Assembly: GCA_017958585.1 (NCBI GenBank)
Contig: JAGDCK010000156.1
Coordinates: 1 to 13,589, forward strand
Direction of reading: 5' to 3'
From: Lachnospiraceae bacterium
Lineage (GTDB): Bacteria; Bacillota; Clostridia; Lachnospirales; Lachnospiraceae
DNA length: 13,589 nt
Position 1 is the stretch's first letter. Every line of letters starts with the position of its first letter. Positions 1 to 5,975 of this stretch are shown here, one piece after another. The translations under genes and the position numbers were made by a program. Below the pieces are notes generated by a model, which worked only from the letters and a program-made list of their open reading frames with translations, did no database searches and was not told the origin of the DNA.

Positions 1-185
1 ATCAAAACTGAAAAATAGATGTTTACGCCCTTTGGGCTTACCCAGGTCCTGCCACGCCTGCCTTTTCCCGCAGACTGGTAATCGGATGCAAAGACTATCC
101 CGCCCTCGGGTACGCCATTTTTTTCAAAAAAGCGCTTACATTCTTCATTTGTGGAATCTGTCTCTTCCAAAAAAACGGTTCTCAA
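1..185 (-). CDS. birA: Biotin--[acetyl-CoA-carboxylase] ligase (BirA), N-terminal part, cut by window edge
   Basis: Biotin protein ligase activates biotin as biotinyl-AMP and attaches it to a lysine of carrier proteins such as the acetyl-CoA carboxylase BCCP subunit. The 61 visible codons contain ETDSTNEE (residues 8-15) and the biotin/ATP-binding loop QSAGKGRRGRTW (37-48), followed by SPKGVNIYFS; this order is diagnostic of the BirA/LplA catalytic fold. I chose a TTG start at 185 because AAGGGA lies 9 nt upstream (195-200) and no ATG or GTG is available. The in-frame argF stop codon lies ten codons upstream, so the protein cannot carry the N-terminal helix-turn-helix of E. coli BirA. It is therefore a monofunctional ligase and not the biotin-operon repressor. 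It starts 30 nt after argF and is probably co-transcribed with it. The loop has GKGRRG where E. coli has GRGRRG. Confidence 0.88.
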   Translation of the reverse strand, partial: MRTVFLEETDSTNEECKRFFEKNGVPEGGIVFASDYQSAGKGRRGRTWVSPKGVNIYFSVL

Positions 186-194
186 TCTATGTAA

Positions 195-200
195 TCCCTT
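195..200 (-). promoter_or_regulatory. Ribosome-binding site deciding the birA TTG start
   Basis: The minus strand reads AAGGGA, then 9 nt, then TTG. This supports initiation at the non-ATG codon at 185 within the short argF-birA gap. Confidence 0.55.
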
Positions 201-215
201 GTTTATATAAAAAAT

Positions 216-1199
216 CTACAATGTGGCTGCCATCACTGCTTTTATGGTATGCATTCTGTTCTCTGCTTCCTCAAACACAAGAGATCTCTCGGATTCGAAC
301 ACCTCATCCGTAACTTCCATCTCTTCGATGCCAAATTTCTTTTGGATCTCGGCGCCGATCTTGGTCTTCAGATCGTGGAATGCGGGCAGGCAGTGTAAAA
401 AGATGGCGTCTTTTCCTGCATTGTCCATGATAGCAGTGTTAACCTGGTAAGGTGAGAGGTCTCTTATTCTCTCCTCCCAGATCTCATCGGGCTCGCCCAT
501 GGATACCCATACGTCGGTGCAGACCACATCTGCGCCCTTTGTTCCCTCAAATGCATCCTCCGTGAGAGTGATGGTGGCACCTGTCTCTTTCGCGATCTCT
601 TTGCAGGTCTCAACCAGTTTCTCATCGGGGAAGTATTTTTTGTTTGTGCATGCCACAAAGTCAAGTCCGAGCTTTGCGCAGCAAACCATATATGAATTTC
701 CCATATTGTAGCGGGCATCTCCCATGTATGCGAGTTTGATGCCCTTTAAGCGTCCGAAGTGTTCTCTGATGGTGAGCATATCCGCTAACATCTGTGTGGG
801 GTGGAATTCGTTTGTAAGTCCGTTCCAGACAGGAACCTTTGAATATTTTGCAAGCTCTTCCACGATCTCCTGGCCGTATCCTCTGTATTCGATTCCCTCG
901 AACATGCTTGCCAGAACTCTTGCGGTATCGGCAATGCTTTCTTTTTTGCCGATCTGGCTTCCCGAAGGATCAAGGTATGTGGTTCCCATTCCCAAATCGT
1001 GGGCTGCCACCTCAAAGGAGCATCTGGTTCTGGTGGAGGTCTTTTCAAATATTAAAGCAACATTTTTTCCCCTGAAATCATCCATGGGTATGCCTTTTTT
1101 CTTTTTGTCTTTAAGCTCGGCTGCCAGGTCGATGAGGTAAATGATCTCCTCGGGTGTAAAGTCCAGAAGTTTCAAAAAATCGCGTCCTTTAAGGTTCAT
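216..1199 (-). CDS. argF: Ornithine carbamoyltransferase
   Basis: This enzyme makes citrulline from ornithine and carbamoyl phosphate in arginine biosynthesis; the catabolic arcB type runs the reverse direction. At 327 residues it is of normal family length and appears complete. The carbamoyl-phosphate-binding motif STRTR is at residues 55-59, FHPTQ at 132-136, the ornithine-loop region DVWVSMGE at 229-236 and the catalytic HCLPA at 269-273. The ATG at 1199 follows an AGGAAA-type ribosome-binding site and lies about 38 nt downstream of a strong promoter. No arcA or arcC is visible, and the next gene is birA. The anabolic name argF is preferred, but sequence alone does not exclude a catabolic or dual role. 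No convincing ArgR box was found. Confidence 0.95.
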   Translation of the reverse strand: MNLKGRDFLKLLDFTPEEIIYLIDLAAELKDKKKKGIPMDDFRGKNVALIFEKTSTRTRCSFEVAAHDLGMGTTYLDPSGSQIGKKESIADTARVLASMFEGIEYRGYGQEIVEELAKYSKVPVWNGLTNEFHPTQMLADMLTIREHFGRLKGIKLAYMGDARYNMGNSYMVCCAKLGLDFVACTNKKYFPDEKLVETCKEIAKETGATITLTEDAFEGTKGADVVCTDVWVSMGEPDEIWEERIRDLSPYQVNTAIMDNAGKDAIFLHCLPAFHDLKTKIGAEIQKKFGIEEMEVTDEVFESERSLVFEEAENRMHTIKAVMAATL

Positions 1200-1236
1200 T
1201 GCTATTTCCTGCCTTTCAAATATAAAATCAACTTCT

Positions 1237-1265
1237 AATATACTTCAAAATTCCTTGTTTTTCAA
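1237..1265 (-). promoter_or_regulatory. Sigma-A-type promoter for argF(-birA)
   Basis: The -35 box TTGAAA (1260-1265) and -10 box TATATT (1237-1242) are separated by exactly 17 nt, each one mismatch from consensus. They point to transcription starting near 1230, giving a leader of about 30 nt before argF. Confidence 0.7.
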
Positions 1266-1333
1266 CAATTCGGGGCAGTTCTTTTTTATTTCTGTAATTT
1301 TGTAAATCGGTAAAGTGTTTCCATTAAGAAAGG

Positions 1334-1372
1334 GACCCGCTACAGGCTTAAAATATAAACCTGCGGCGGGTC
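1334..1372 (-). terminator. Hairpin terminator after the SPFH gene
   Basis: The outer stem GACCCGC/GCGGGTC (7 bp) encloses an inner CAGG/CCTG stem with an AT-rich loop. It sits 30 nt beyond the SPFH stop and just before the argF promoter. The tract that follows on the minus strand (CCTTTCTTA) is only weakly U-rich, so termination may be incomplete or may involve Rho. The stem also reads on the other strand. Confidence 0.6.
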
Positions 1373-1402
1373 ATTTATGTAAAGACAAATTATTGAGAAC
1401 TA

Positions 1403-2314
1403 TTATTTTCCTGCCTGTTTCCAAGCTGTAGCAAGGCTTGCGATTCCGTCAAGTTCTGAAGGAAGGAGAATTGTTGTAGCCTGTCCGTCAGCTACCTTCT
1501 CAAATGCTTCGAGGCTCTTTATCTTTAATACTGCCTCATCTGCTCCGGCATCCTTGATCATCTTGATACCGTCTGCATTAGCCTGCTGAACTTTGAGGAT
1601 TGCCTCAGCCTCACCTTCTGCCTCACGGATCATCTTTTCCTTCTGAGCTTCAGCTCTGAGGATTGCTGACTGTTTCTCAGCCTCTGCCTTAAGGATAGCG
1701 GATTCTTTTTCACCTTCTGCCACCAGGATCTTTGCCTTCTTTTCACCTTCTGCACGGGTTACGGCCTCACGTCTCTCACGCTCTGCCTTCATCTGCTTCT
1801 CCATTGCATTCTGGATCTCTGCGGGAGGAATGATATTCTTTAACTCAACACGGTTAACCTTGATTCCCCAAGGGTCTGTTGCGATGTCGAGAGCTGCACG
1901 CATCTTTGTATTGATGGTCTCACGGCTTGTAAGTGTCTGGTCAAGCTCCAGGTCACCGATGATATTTCTGAGTGTTGTGGCTGTCAGGTTCTCGATAGCC
2001 ATCATGGGATTTTCAACGCCGTATGTATAAAGCTTGGGATCTGTGATCTGATAGAATACAACGGTATCGATTCTCATTGTAACGTTATCCTTTGTGATAA
2101 CGGGCTGAGGCGGGAAATCCGCAACCTGCTCTTTTAAATTAACTCTTCTTGCAACACGGTCGAAAATAGGAAGTTTAAAATGAAGTCCTACTGACCAAGT
2201 GGACTGGTAAGCACCAAGTCTTTCAACGATGAAAGCCTGTGCCTGGGGTACAACTTTAATGCAAGAAATGACAATAGCTAAAATAATTACGATCAAAATG
2301 ACTACAAATGGCAT
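1403..2314 (-). CDS. SPFH-domain (stomatin/prohibitin, QmcA/paraslipin-like) membrane protein
   Basis: This is a membrane-anchored scaffold of the SPFH superfamily; such proteins oligomerise and organise membrane microdomains or modulate membrane proteases. The 303-residue protein begins with one hydrophobic anchor (residues 2-19), followed by an SPFH domain (about 22-190) with typical stretches such as VPQAQAFIVERLGAY and DNVTMRIDTVVFYQITDP. After it comes an Ala/Glu/Lys-rich helical region with five successive 11-residue repeats starting at residues 188, 199, 210, 221 and 232 (pattern AE-E-AIL-). The tail is short and enriched in Ala and Leu. The start is supported by GAGGAG upstream of the ATG at 2314. 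The gene overlaps the upstream NfeD gene by 59 nt, and NfeD-SPFH pairing is a well-known conserved arrangement. The physiological cargo is unknown. Confidence 0.92.
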   Translation of the reverse strand: MPFVVILIVIILAIVISCIKVVPQAQAFIVERLGAYQSTWSVGLHFKLPIFDRVARRVNLKEQVADFPPQPVITKDNVTMRIDTVVFYQITDPKLYTYGVENPMMAIENLTATTLRNIIGDLELDQTLTSRETINTKMRAALDIATDPWGIKVNRVELKNIIPPAEIQNAMEKQMKAERERREAVTRAEGEKKAKILVAEGEKESAILKAEAEKQSAILRAEAQKEKMIREAEGEAEAILKVQQANADGIKMIKDAGADEAVLKIKSLEAFEKVADGQATTILLPSELDGIASLATAWKQAGK

Positions 2315-2840
2315 ATTTATCTCTCCTCTTTTTTAAAAATTTCGAGTATTCTTCGGGTTCGATCGAGACTCTGTCCTCGGGTTTGATCTCCGGCTGACCC
2401 ACCTCTTTGTCCTGACCTACGATGAGTTTTACACCGCTTACTGCAAGAACTCTTACAACGGTTCCCTCCGGAAGTCTGATACGGTCATCACTGCTTCTTG
2501 CGCTCCATTCGTTTCCGGATACGCTTACCTGACCGATTCCCTGAAGGTTGTCAACTTCGCTGATAACGATGGCCTGTTTTCCCACCATGCTCTCCACGTT
2601 GGTCCTGACTCTGTCCTTGTTGAAATACTTAACTGCGATGGGTCTTGTAAATATCAAAAGAAGAACCGATACAACAACCATCGCACAGATCTGTAACCAC
2701 AGCGGGCCGCCAAGCAAAGCTACGAAAAATGCGATAAGTGAACCGCCGGCAAACCAGATGGTCGTAAGTCCCATGGTGAAAAGTTCGATGAGGGCAAACG
2801 CGATCAAAGCGATTATCCAAAAAACCACTAAATTGTTCAT
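2256..2840 (-). CDS. NfeD-family membrane protein with C-terminal OB-fold domain
   Basis: This is a short-form NfeD-like protein, expected to act with the adjacent SPFH protein in the membrane. From the ATG at 2840 it has 194 residues, with hydrophobic segments at about 5-23, 27-44 and 48-66. A soluble OB-fold-like domain follows (about 83-143, including MVGKQAIVISEVDNLQGIGQV and the beta-rich RLPEGTVVRVLAVSGVKLIV). A charged tail comes last (about 150-174). I chose 2840 because AGAGGAGG (2847-2854) is 6 nt from this ATG but directly abuts the alternative ATG at 2846, which would add two residues. The last 20 residues (from K175) are encoded inside the SPFH gene in another frame, so this tail is probably not conserved. 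No serine-protease domain of long NfeD proteins is present. Confidence 0.88.
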   Translation of the reverse strand: MNNLVVFWIIALIAFALIELFTMGLTTIWFAGGSLIAFFVALLGGPLWLQICAMVVVSVLLLIFTRPIAVKYFNKDRVRTNVESMVGKQAIVISEVDNLQGIGQVSVSGNEWSARSSDDRIRLPEGTVVRVLAVSGVKLIVGQDKEVGQPEIKPEDRVSIEPEEYSKFLKKRRDKYAICSHFDRNYFSYCHFLH

Positions 2841-2846
2841 GTACAT

Positions 2847-2854
2847 CCTCCTCT
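2847..2854 (-). promoter_or_regulatory. Ribosome-binding site deciding the nfeD-like start
   Basis: AGAGGAGG is followed by 6 nt (ATGTAC) and then ATG at 2840. The first ATG at 2846 touches the Shine-Dalgarno sequence and is a poor initiator. Confidence 0.65.
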
Positions 2855-2873
2855 CTTCCCTAAATCTGTCTAC

Positions 2874-2902
2874 ATTTTACTATAGTCGTGAGTACGGTGC
2901 AA
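2874..2902 (-). promoter_or_regulatory. Candidate promoter for the NfeD-SPFH operon
   Basis: The -10 box TAAAAT (2874-2879) lies 17 nt from TTGCAC (2897-2902), a half-matching -35. An alternative -10, TATAGT, lies a few bases upstream. It sits between the preceding terminator and the nfeD-like ribosome-binding site, where a promoter is expected. Confidence 0.4.
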
Positions 2903-2929
2903 CCTACATTTGTGCACGTTAGAATAACA

Positions 2930-2962
2930 AAAGTGCCACAGGCAAACAGCTTATGGCACTTT
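2930..2962 (-). terminator. Terminator of the cell-wall hydrolase gene
   Basis: A perfect 9-bp inverted repeat AAAGTGCCA/TGGCACTTT with a 15-nt loop lies about 40 nt past the hydrolase stop codon. On the minus strand it is followed by TTGTTATT, and the stem itself ends in a T-run. It separates the hydrolase from the NfeD-SPFH operon. Confidence 0.7.
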
Positions 2963-3004
2963 ATCATTCATTATTATATTGACTTGACTCCTACCGGTAA
3001 AAAC

Positions 3005-4087
3005 TTAGTAGAATACGTGGTTTCCGATCACAAGTCCCTCACGGCCGTTGTTACGCCTGAAGTGTGTATAGGAACCTACATTTGATGTACCGCTTATAGC
3101 CTCGTTAGCCGCATCGATACATGACTGTTTGATCTTGCCTGATTCGTAAACTCTGTTTACCTTTCCGTTCTGAGCAGGTGTAAACTGTCCTGATGCATAG
3201 ATAACACCGTGGATGGAATCAGGATAAGCCGAACTTCTCACACGATTCATTACAACCGCACCGACTGCAACCTGTCCTTCGTAGCTCTCTCCGCCTGCCT
3301 CACACTGGATAAGTGCCGCAAGAAGAAGAGTAGTATCCGCATCTGTGGTGTAAGCACCGTAGTTTACGTGTCTCTTTGCCTCTGCCTCGGCAGCAAGACG
3401 AGCCTTGATCTCCTCGAGAGTCTCTCCCGCATCGATCACGAAATCAGTCTTTACAAACTCTCTGGATACATATCCTTCTGAGCCTTCGTAATCCACAAGT
3501 ACCCACTCTTCATTGGAATTGTCGATCACTTCAACAACATCACCCTTTGGTAAAAGACCAAGTATGGAGCTCTCCGTGCTTGCCTCGCTTCTGACCCTGA
3601 GTGTCTCTGTCTCGATATGGGCTGTTGTCATTCCCACATCATCGGCAAGGGCTTCCGCATCCTCTCCAAAGAGAAGGTATTTGTCATTTGCCCAGCCTAT
3701 AAGGTTTCCGGACTGGATCTTGGTCCATCCGTCCTGTCTTTCCAAAATTGTTCCGCCACAGTCTTTGTAGAGCATTCCGACTTTCTCCGCATCGGAGTCG
3801 GGATTTTCTCTTACGTTAAGAGCCTGCTTAACGTTTGCCATTACTAAAGTGGAGCTTTCCTGTTCCTCTGTTTCAATCTTTGTAAGATCAAGTTTCAAAG
3901 CCTTTGCGGTCTTGTTTATTGCCTCTGTTGAATCCTTTGCACCGGGATCAAGTATTGATGCAACTCCACCGTTTACTGTGTCCAGGTAATTTCCTGTGGC
4001 TTCCACTGTTATGTCCGCGTTCCAAAGAAGTGTTCCCATGATGAGAACTCCCGCAAGGCCCGCAAACATACTCTTGTTTGTTGCCAT
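3005..4087 (-). CDS. SleB/CwlJ-type cell-wall hydrolase with two SH3b domains
   Basis: This is an exported peptidoglycan hydrolase of the Hydrolase_2 (SleB/CwlJ) family, whose spore members cleave cortex peptidoglycan; non-spore homologues act in wall turnover. From the ATG at 4087 it has 360 residues. An N-terminal hydrophobic signal or anchor (about 7-24) is followed by a short spacer. A first SH3b domain spans about 84-140 (VKQALNVRENPDSDAEKVG, GWTKIQSGNLIGWAND) and a second about 158-214 (ETLRVRSEASTESSILG, WVLVDYEGSEGYVS). An Ala/Glu-rich helix (222-240) leads to the catalytic domain (about 250-360), which has AALIQCEAGGESYEGQVAVG; E263 matches the proposed SleB catalytic glutamate. GGAGGT sits 6 nt before the ATG at 4087, so the in-frame ATG at 4105, which lies upstream of that site, is rejected. 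The gene has its own promoter and terminator. A sporulation role cannot be deduced here. Confidence 0.88.
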   Translation of the reverse strand: MATNKSMFAGLAGVLIMGTLLWNADITVEATGNYLDTVNGGVASILDPGAKDSTEAINKTAKALKLDLTKIETEEQESSTLVMANVKQALNVRENPDSDAEKVGMLYKDCGGTILERQDGWTKIQSGNLIGWANDKYLLFGEDAEALADDVGMTTAHIETETLRVRSEASTESSILGLLPKGDVVEVIDNSNEEWVLVDYEGSEGYVSREFVKTDFVIDAGETLEEIKARLAAEAEAKRHVNYGAYTTDADTTLLLAALIQCEAGGESYEGQVAVGAVVMNRVRSSAYPDSIHGVIYASGQFTPAQNGKVNRVYESGKIKQSCIDAANEAISGTSNVGSYTHFRRNNGREGLVIGNHVFY

Positions 4088-4093
4088 AAAATA

Positions 4094-4099
4094 ACCTCC
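4094..4099 (-). promoter_or_regulatory. Ribosome-binding site deciding the hydrolase start
   Basis: GGAGGT lies 6 nt before the ATG at 4087. It falls inside the reading frame of the longer candidate starting at 4105, so that start lacks a proper site and would add six residues encoded by the Shine-Dalgarno region. Confidence 0.75.
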
Positions 4100-4127
4100 A
4101 CGCATTGGGGAAATGTCCCCACAGCGT
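4100..4127 (-). promoter_or_regulatory. Hairpin in the 5' UTR directly before the hydrolase ribosome-binding site
   Basis: On the minus strand, ACGC/GCGT forms an outer stem and TGGGGA/TCCCCA an inner 6-bp stem around a 4-nt loop, with a 2-nt internal mismatch on each side. The 3' end of the structure touches GGAGGT. It has no U-tract, so it is not a terminator. It may modulate ribosome access or mRNA stability. Confidence 0.5.
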
Positions 4128-4132
4128 CAACT

Positions 4133-4153
4133 AAATTATTACAAAATTATTAC
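4133..4153. repeat. Tandem direct repeat of AAATTATTAC in the hydrolase leader
   Basis: Two exact 10-nt copies (4133-4142 and 4144-4153) are spaced at an 11-nt period, about one helical turn. They lie roughly 20-45 nt downstream of the -10 box, inside the predicted 5' UTR. This could be a binding site for a repressor or simply AT-rich sequence. Confidence 0.5.
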
Positions 4154-4173
4154 GTATCTGAAACATAAACGTT

Positions 4174-4202
4174 ATATTAGCAAAGGGATTCATTTTTGTC
4201 AA
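4174..4202 (-). promoter_or_regulatory. Promoter of the cell-wall hydrolase gene
   Basis: A perfect -35 TTGACA (4197-4202) and TAATAT (4174-4179) are separated by 17 nt. The -35 starts only 15 nt beyond the proC stop codon. Transcription would begin near 4167, giving a leader of about 80 nt that contains the direct repeat and the hairpin. Confidence 0.7.
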
Positions 4203-4217
4203 GTTTCGGAAAAATAT

Positions 4218-5039
4218 CTACAATTTCTTCGATTTTTCGATACATGCGTCCATGGCATCCATGACTGCAGCTCTCATACCCTTCTCCTCAAGGACCTTAA
4301 CGGCTTCAATGGTGGTGCCTGAAGGGGAGCAAACCATGTCTTTGAGTTCTCCGGGGTGCTTTCCTGTCTCCAATACCATTTTGGCACTTCCAAGTACGCT
4401 TTGGGCTGCAAACTTATAAGCCTGAGCTCTGGGCATTCCCTGAAGCACCGCTTCATCAGCCATTGCTTCTATAAACATAAATACATATGCGGGGCTACTT
4501 CCGCTTACTCCAACTACCACATCCATCATCTTCTCAGGAACGATATATGCCTTTCCAAAGGATGAGAGAATATTCATAACGGCTGTTATCTCATTTTCCG
4601 TCTCTCTTCCGGATACGGACACTCCCGTACATCCCTCTCCCACCAGGGCAGGCGTATTGGGCATGCATCTGATCACTTTTGCATCCGGATTTCCGAGTCC
4701 TCCGCATATAAAGTCTATACTCTTTCCTGCGACGATACTTAAGATCACTGTCCTGTCCTTTACATTGCCCTTTATCTGACTGAGTACATCAGGTAACACT
4801 CCGGGCTTTATGGCAAGCACGAGAATGTCTGAGTTTTCAGCAACATATGCGGCAGACTTGGCGCTGTCCCCGTCCATTGGAGGTATTGCCTCAATGTCAA
4901 ATTGCGATTTGACTTTTTCACATGTAGCTGCAGTCCTTGCAGTTCCCATAATGTCTCCGGCCTTGTATAATCCGCTTTCCAGTATTCCTCCGATCATGGC
5001 CTGAGCCATATTTCCAAGTCCTATAAATCCGATCTTCAT
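4218..5039 (-). CDS. proC: Pyrroline-5-carboxylate reductase
   Basis: This enzyme carries out the last step of proline synthesis, the NAD(P)H-dependent reduction of 1-pyrroline-5-carboxylate to L-proline in the cytoplasm. The 273 residues match the usual length. A Rossmann nucleotide-binding motif GFIGLGNMAQAMIGG occupies residues 4-18, LAIKP is at 75-79 and RCMPNTPA at 124-131. The C-terminal dimerisation/active-site part has GSSPAY (180-185) and DMVCSPSGTTIEA (234-246). The start at 5039 follows AGGAGA with 7-nt spacing. It lies 30 nt downstream of the methyltransferase gene with no visible promoter between, so the two are probably co-transcribed. No clear terminator follows, and the hydrolase promoter begins almost immediately. 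No other proline genes are present in the window. Confidence 0.95.
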   Translation of the reverse strand: MKIGFIGLGNMAQAMIGGILESGLYKAGDIMGTARTAATCEKVKSQFDIEAIPPMDGDSAKSAAYVAENSDILVLAIKPGVLPDVLSQIKGNVKDRTVILSIVAGKSIDFICGGLGNPDAKVIRCMPNTPALVGEGCTGVSVSGRETENEITAVMNILSSFGKAYIVPEKMMDVVVGVSGSSPAYVFMFIEAMADEAVLQGMPRAQAYKFAAQSVLGSAKMVLETGKHPGELKDMVCSPSGTTIEAVKVLEEKGMRAAVMDAMDACIEKSKKL

Positions 5040-5069
5040 GATTTTTATCTCCTGTCTTCTATATTAATA

Positions 5070-5873
5070 TTATTTTTGGCTTCTCTGTCTGTGGGTCTCA
5101 TATATAAGCAGTGACGTGGCAACTGCAGCATTCAGGGATTCAACCTGTCCCTCCATGGGGATCTTGATGTAGCTGTCTGCAAGGGATGCCGTTTTGTCGG
5201 TGAGACCGTTTCCTTCATTTCCTATCAAAAATGCCGTGGGCTCTTTAAATGAAAGGGAATCATAATAAGTCTCTCCCTTTAAATGGGCGGCATAGGTTCT
5301 GATGCCTTTCTTTTTAAGCTCCTGCAAAGTCTCTCCCAGGTCTGATGTGTAGATAAAAGGCACGCGGTATATGCTTCCCATGGTGGCTCTGATGGTCTTT
5401 GGGTTGTAGATATCAACCGTCCCCTCGCTCATTATCACTCCGCTTATGCCTGCACCCTCACCGGTCCTTAGTATGGTGCCAAGGTTCCCCGGGTCCTGCA
5501 GGTTTTCAAGGACCACCACCAGAGGGTTTTCCGATGCCGTAATGTCATCCAGCGTGTACTTTGGTCTTTTCATTACGGTGAGTATTCCCTGTGGTGTCTG
5601 AGTGTCCGAAACCTTTTTAAAAATATCATCCGTTATTGTCTCGAATTCAATTAATTGTATCTTTTCTTTCAAAAATATATTGGATTCTGACTCTTTTTGC
5701 ACATTCTGCAAGATTTCTTGCGAGATATATACCTCTTTTATCATATCTGCGGGAGCTTCCAAAAACATCTTGATGCCTTCCACAATGTAGACACCGTCCT
5801 TTTTTCGCTCCTTACTCTTGTTCTGCCAAAGCTGAAGCTGTTTCACCTTTGGATTGGAAGTACTTGTTATCAT
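5070..5873 (-). CDS. TrmH/SpoU (SPOUT) family RNA 2'-O-methyltransferase
   Basis: This is an S-adenosylmethionine-dependent ribose methyltransferase acting on rRNA or tRNA. The 267 residues comprise an N-terminal substrate-binding domain (about 1-100) beginning ITSTSNPKVKQLQLW, with a VYIVEG motif at 28-33. The C-terminal SPOUT knot domain has motif I NLQDPGNLGTILRTGEG (124-140), motif II NPKTIRATMGSIYRVPF (157-173) and motif III FLIGNEGNGL (215-224) with IPMEGQVESLNAAVATSLL (238-256). The family pattern is close to RlmB/TsnR/YsgA-type proteins, but the exact nucleotide target cannot be told from sequence. The start at 5873 is preceded by AAAGGTG. This ribosome-binding site directly abuts the U-tract of a hairpin terminator between pfkA and this gene, so the gene depends on read-through or on a promoter overlapping the pfkA stop. 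proC follows after 30 nt. Confidence 0.93.
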   Translation of the reverse strand: MITSTSNPKVKQLQLWQNKSKERKKDGVYIVEGIKMFLEAPADMIKEVYISQEILQNVQKESESNIFLKEKIQLIEFETITDDIFKKVSDTQTPQGILTVMKRPKYTLDDITASENPLVVVLENLQDPGNLGTILRTGEGAGISGVIMSEGTVDIYNPKTIRATMGSIYRVPFIYTSDLGETLQELKKKGIRTYAAHLKGETYYDSLSFKEPTAFLIGNEGNGLTDKTASLADSYIKIPMEGQVESLNAAVATSLLIYETHRQRSQK

Positions 5874-5883
5874 TTCATCACCT

Positions 5884-5932
5884 TTTTTTAAAAAAAGCGG
5901 CCTACTCTCCCCATGGAGAATAAAACCGCTTT
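5884..5932 (-). terminator. Intrinsic terminator or attenuator between pfkA and the RNA methyltransferase
   Basis: On the minus strand, AAAGCGG pairs with CCGCTTT (7 bp). An inner TCTCC/GGAGA stem lies within, and a run of seven T follows. Next come seven A and the methyltransferase ribosome-binding site. The structure begins about 30 nt after the pfkA stop. It looks like a proper intrinsic terminator but lies entirely inside the leader of the next gene. Confidence 0.75.
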
Positions 5933-5947
5933 ATATTGATCTATCTG

Positions 5948-5975
5948 AGTATACTAATCTCTATCATACTGACAG
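5948..5975 (-). promoter_or_regulatory. Possible promoter overlapping the end of pfkA
   Basis: TATACT (5948-5953, one mismatch from consensus) lies 16 nt from CTGTCA (5970-5975, four of six matches), which includes the last pfkA codons. A transcript from here would start close to the terminator hairpin. Support is only from box similarity. Confidence 0.3.

Noticed and set aside
32..313. Plus-strand frame at the left edge, overlapping argF and birA in antisense
   Set aside because: The minus strand here encodes BirA with clear motifs, and the plus-strand peptide has no family features.
1200..1265. ArgR operator (ARG box) at the argF promoter
   Set aside because: TGAAGTATATTAGAA is only loosely like the paired TGAAT/ATTCA consensus and lacks a convincing second half.
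4203..4217. Terminator immediately after proC
   Set aside because: Only a weak GAAAAA/TTTTTC pairing with a long loop is possible, and there is too little space before the hydrolase promoter.
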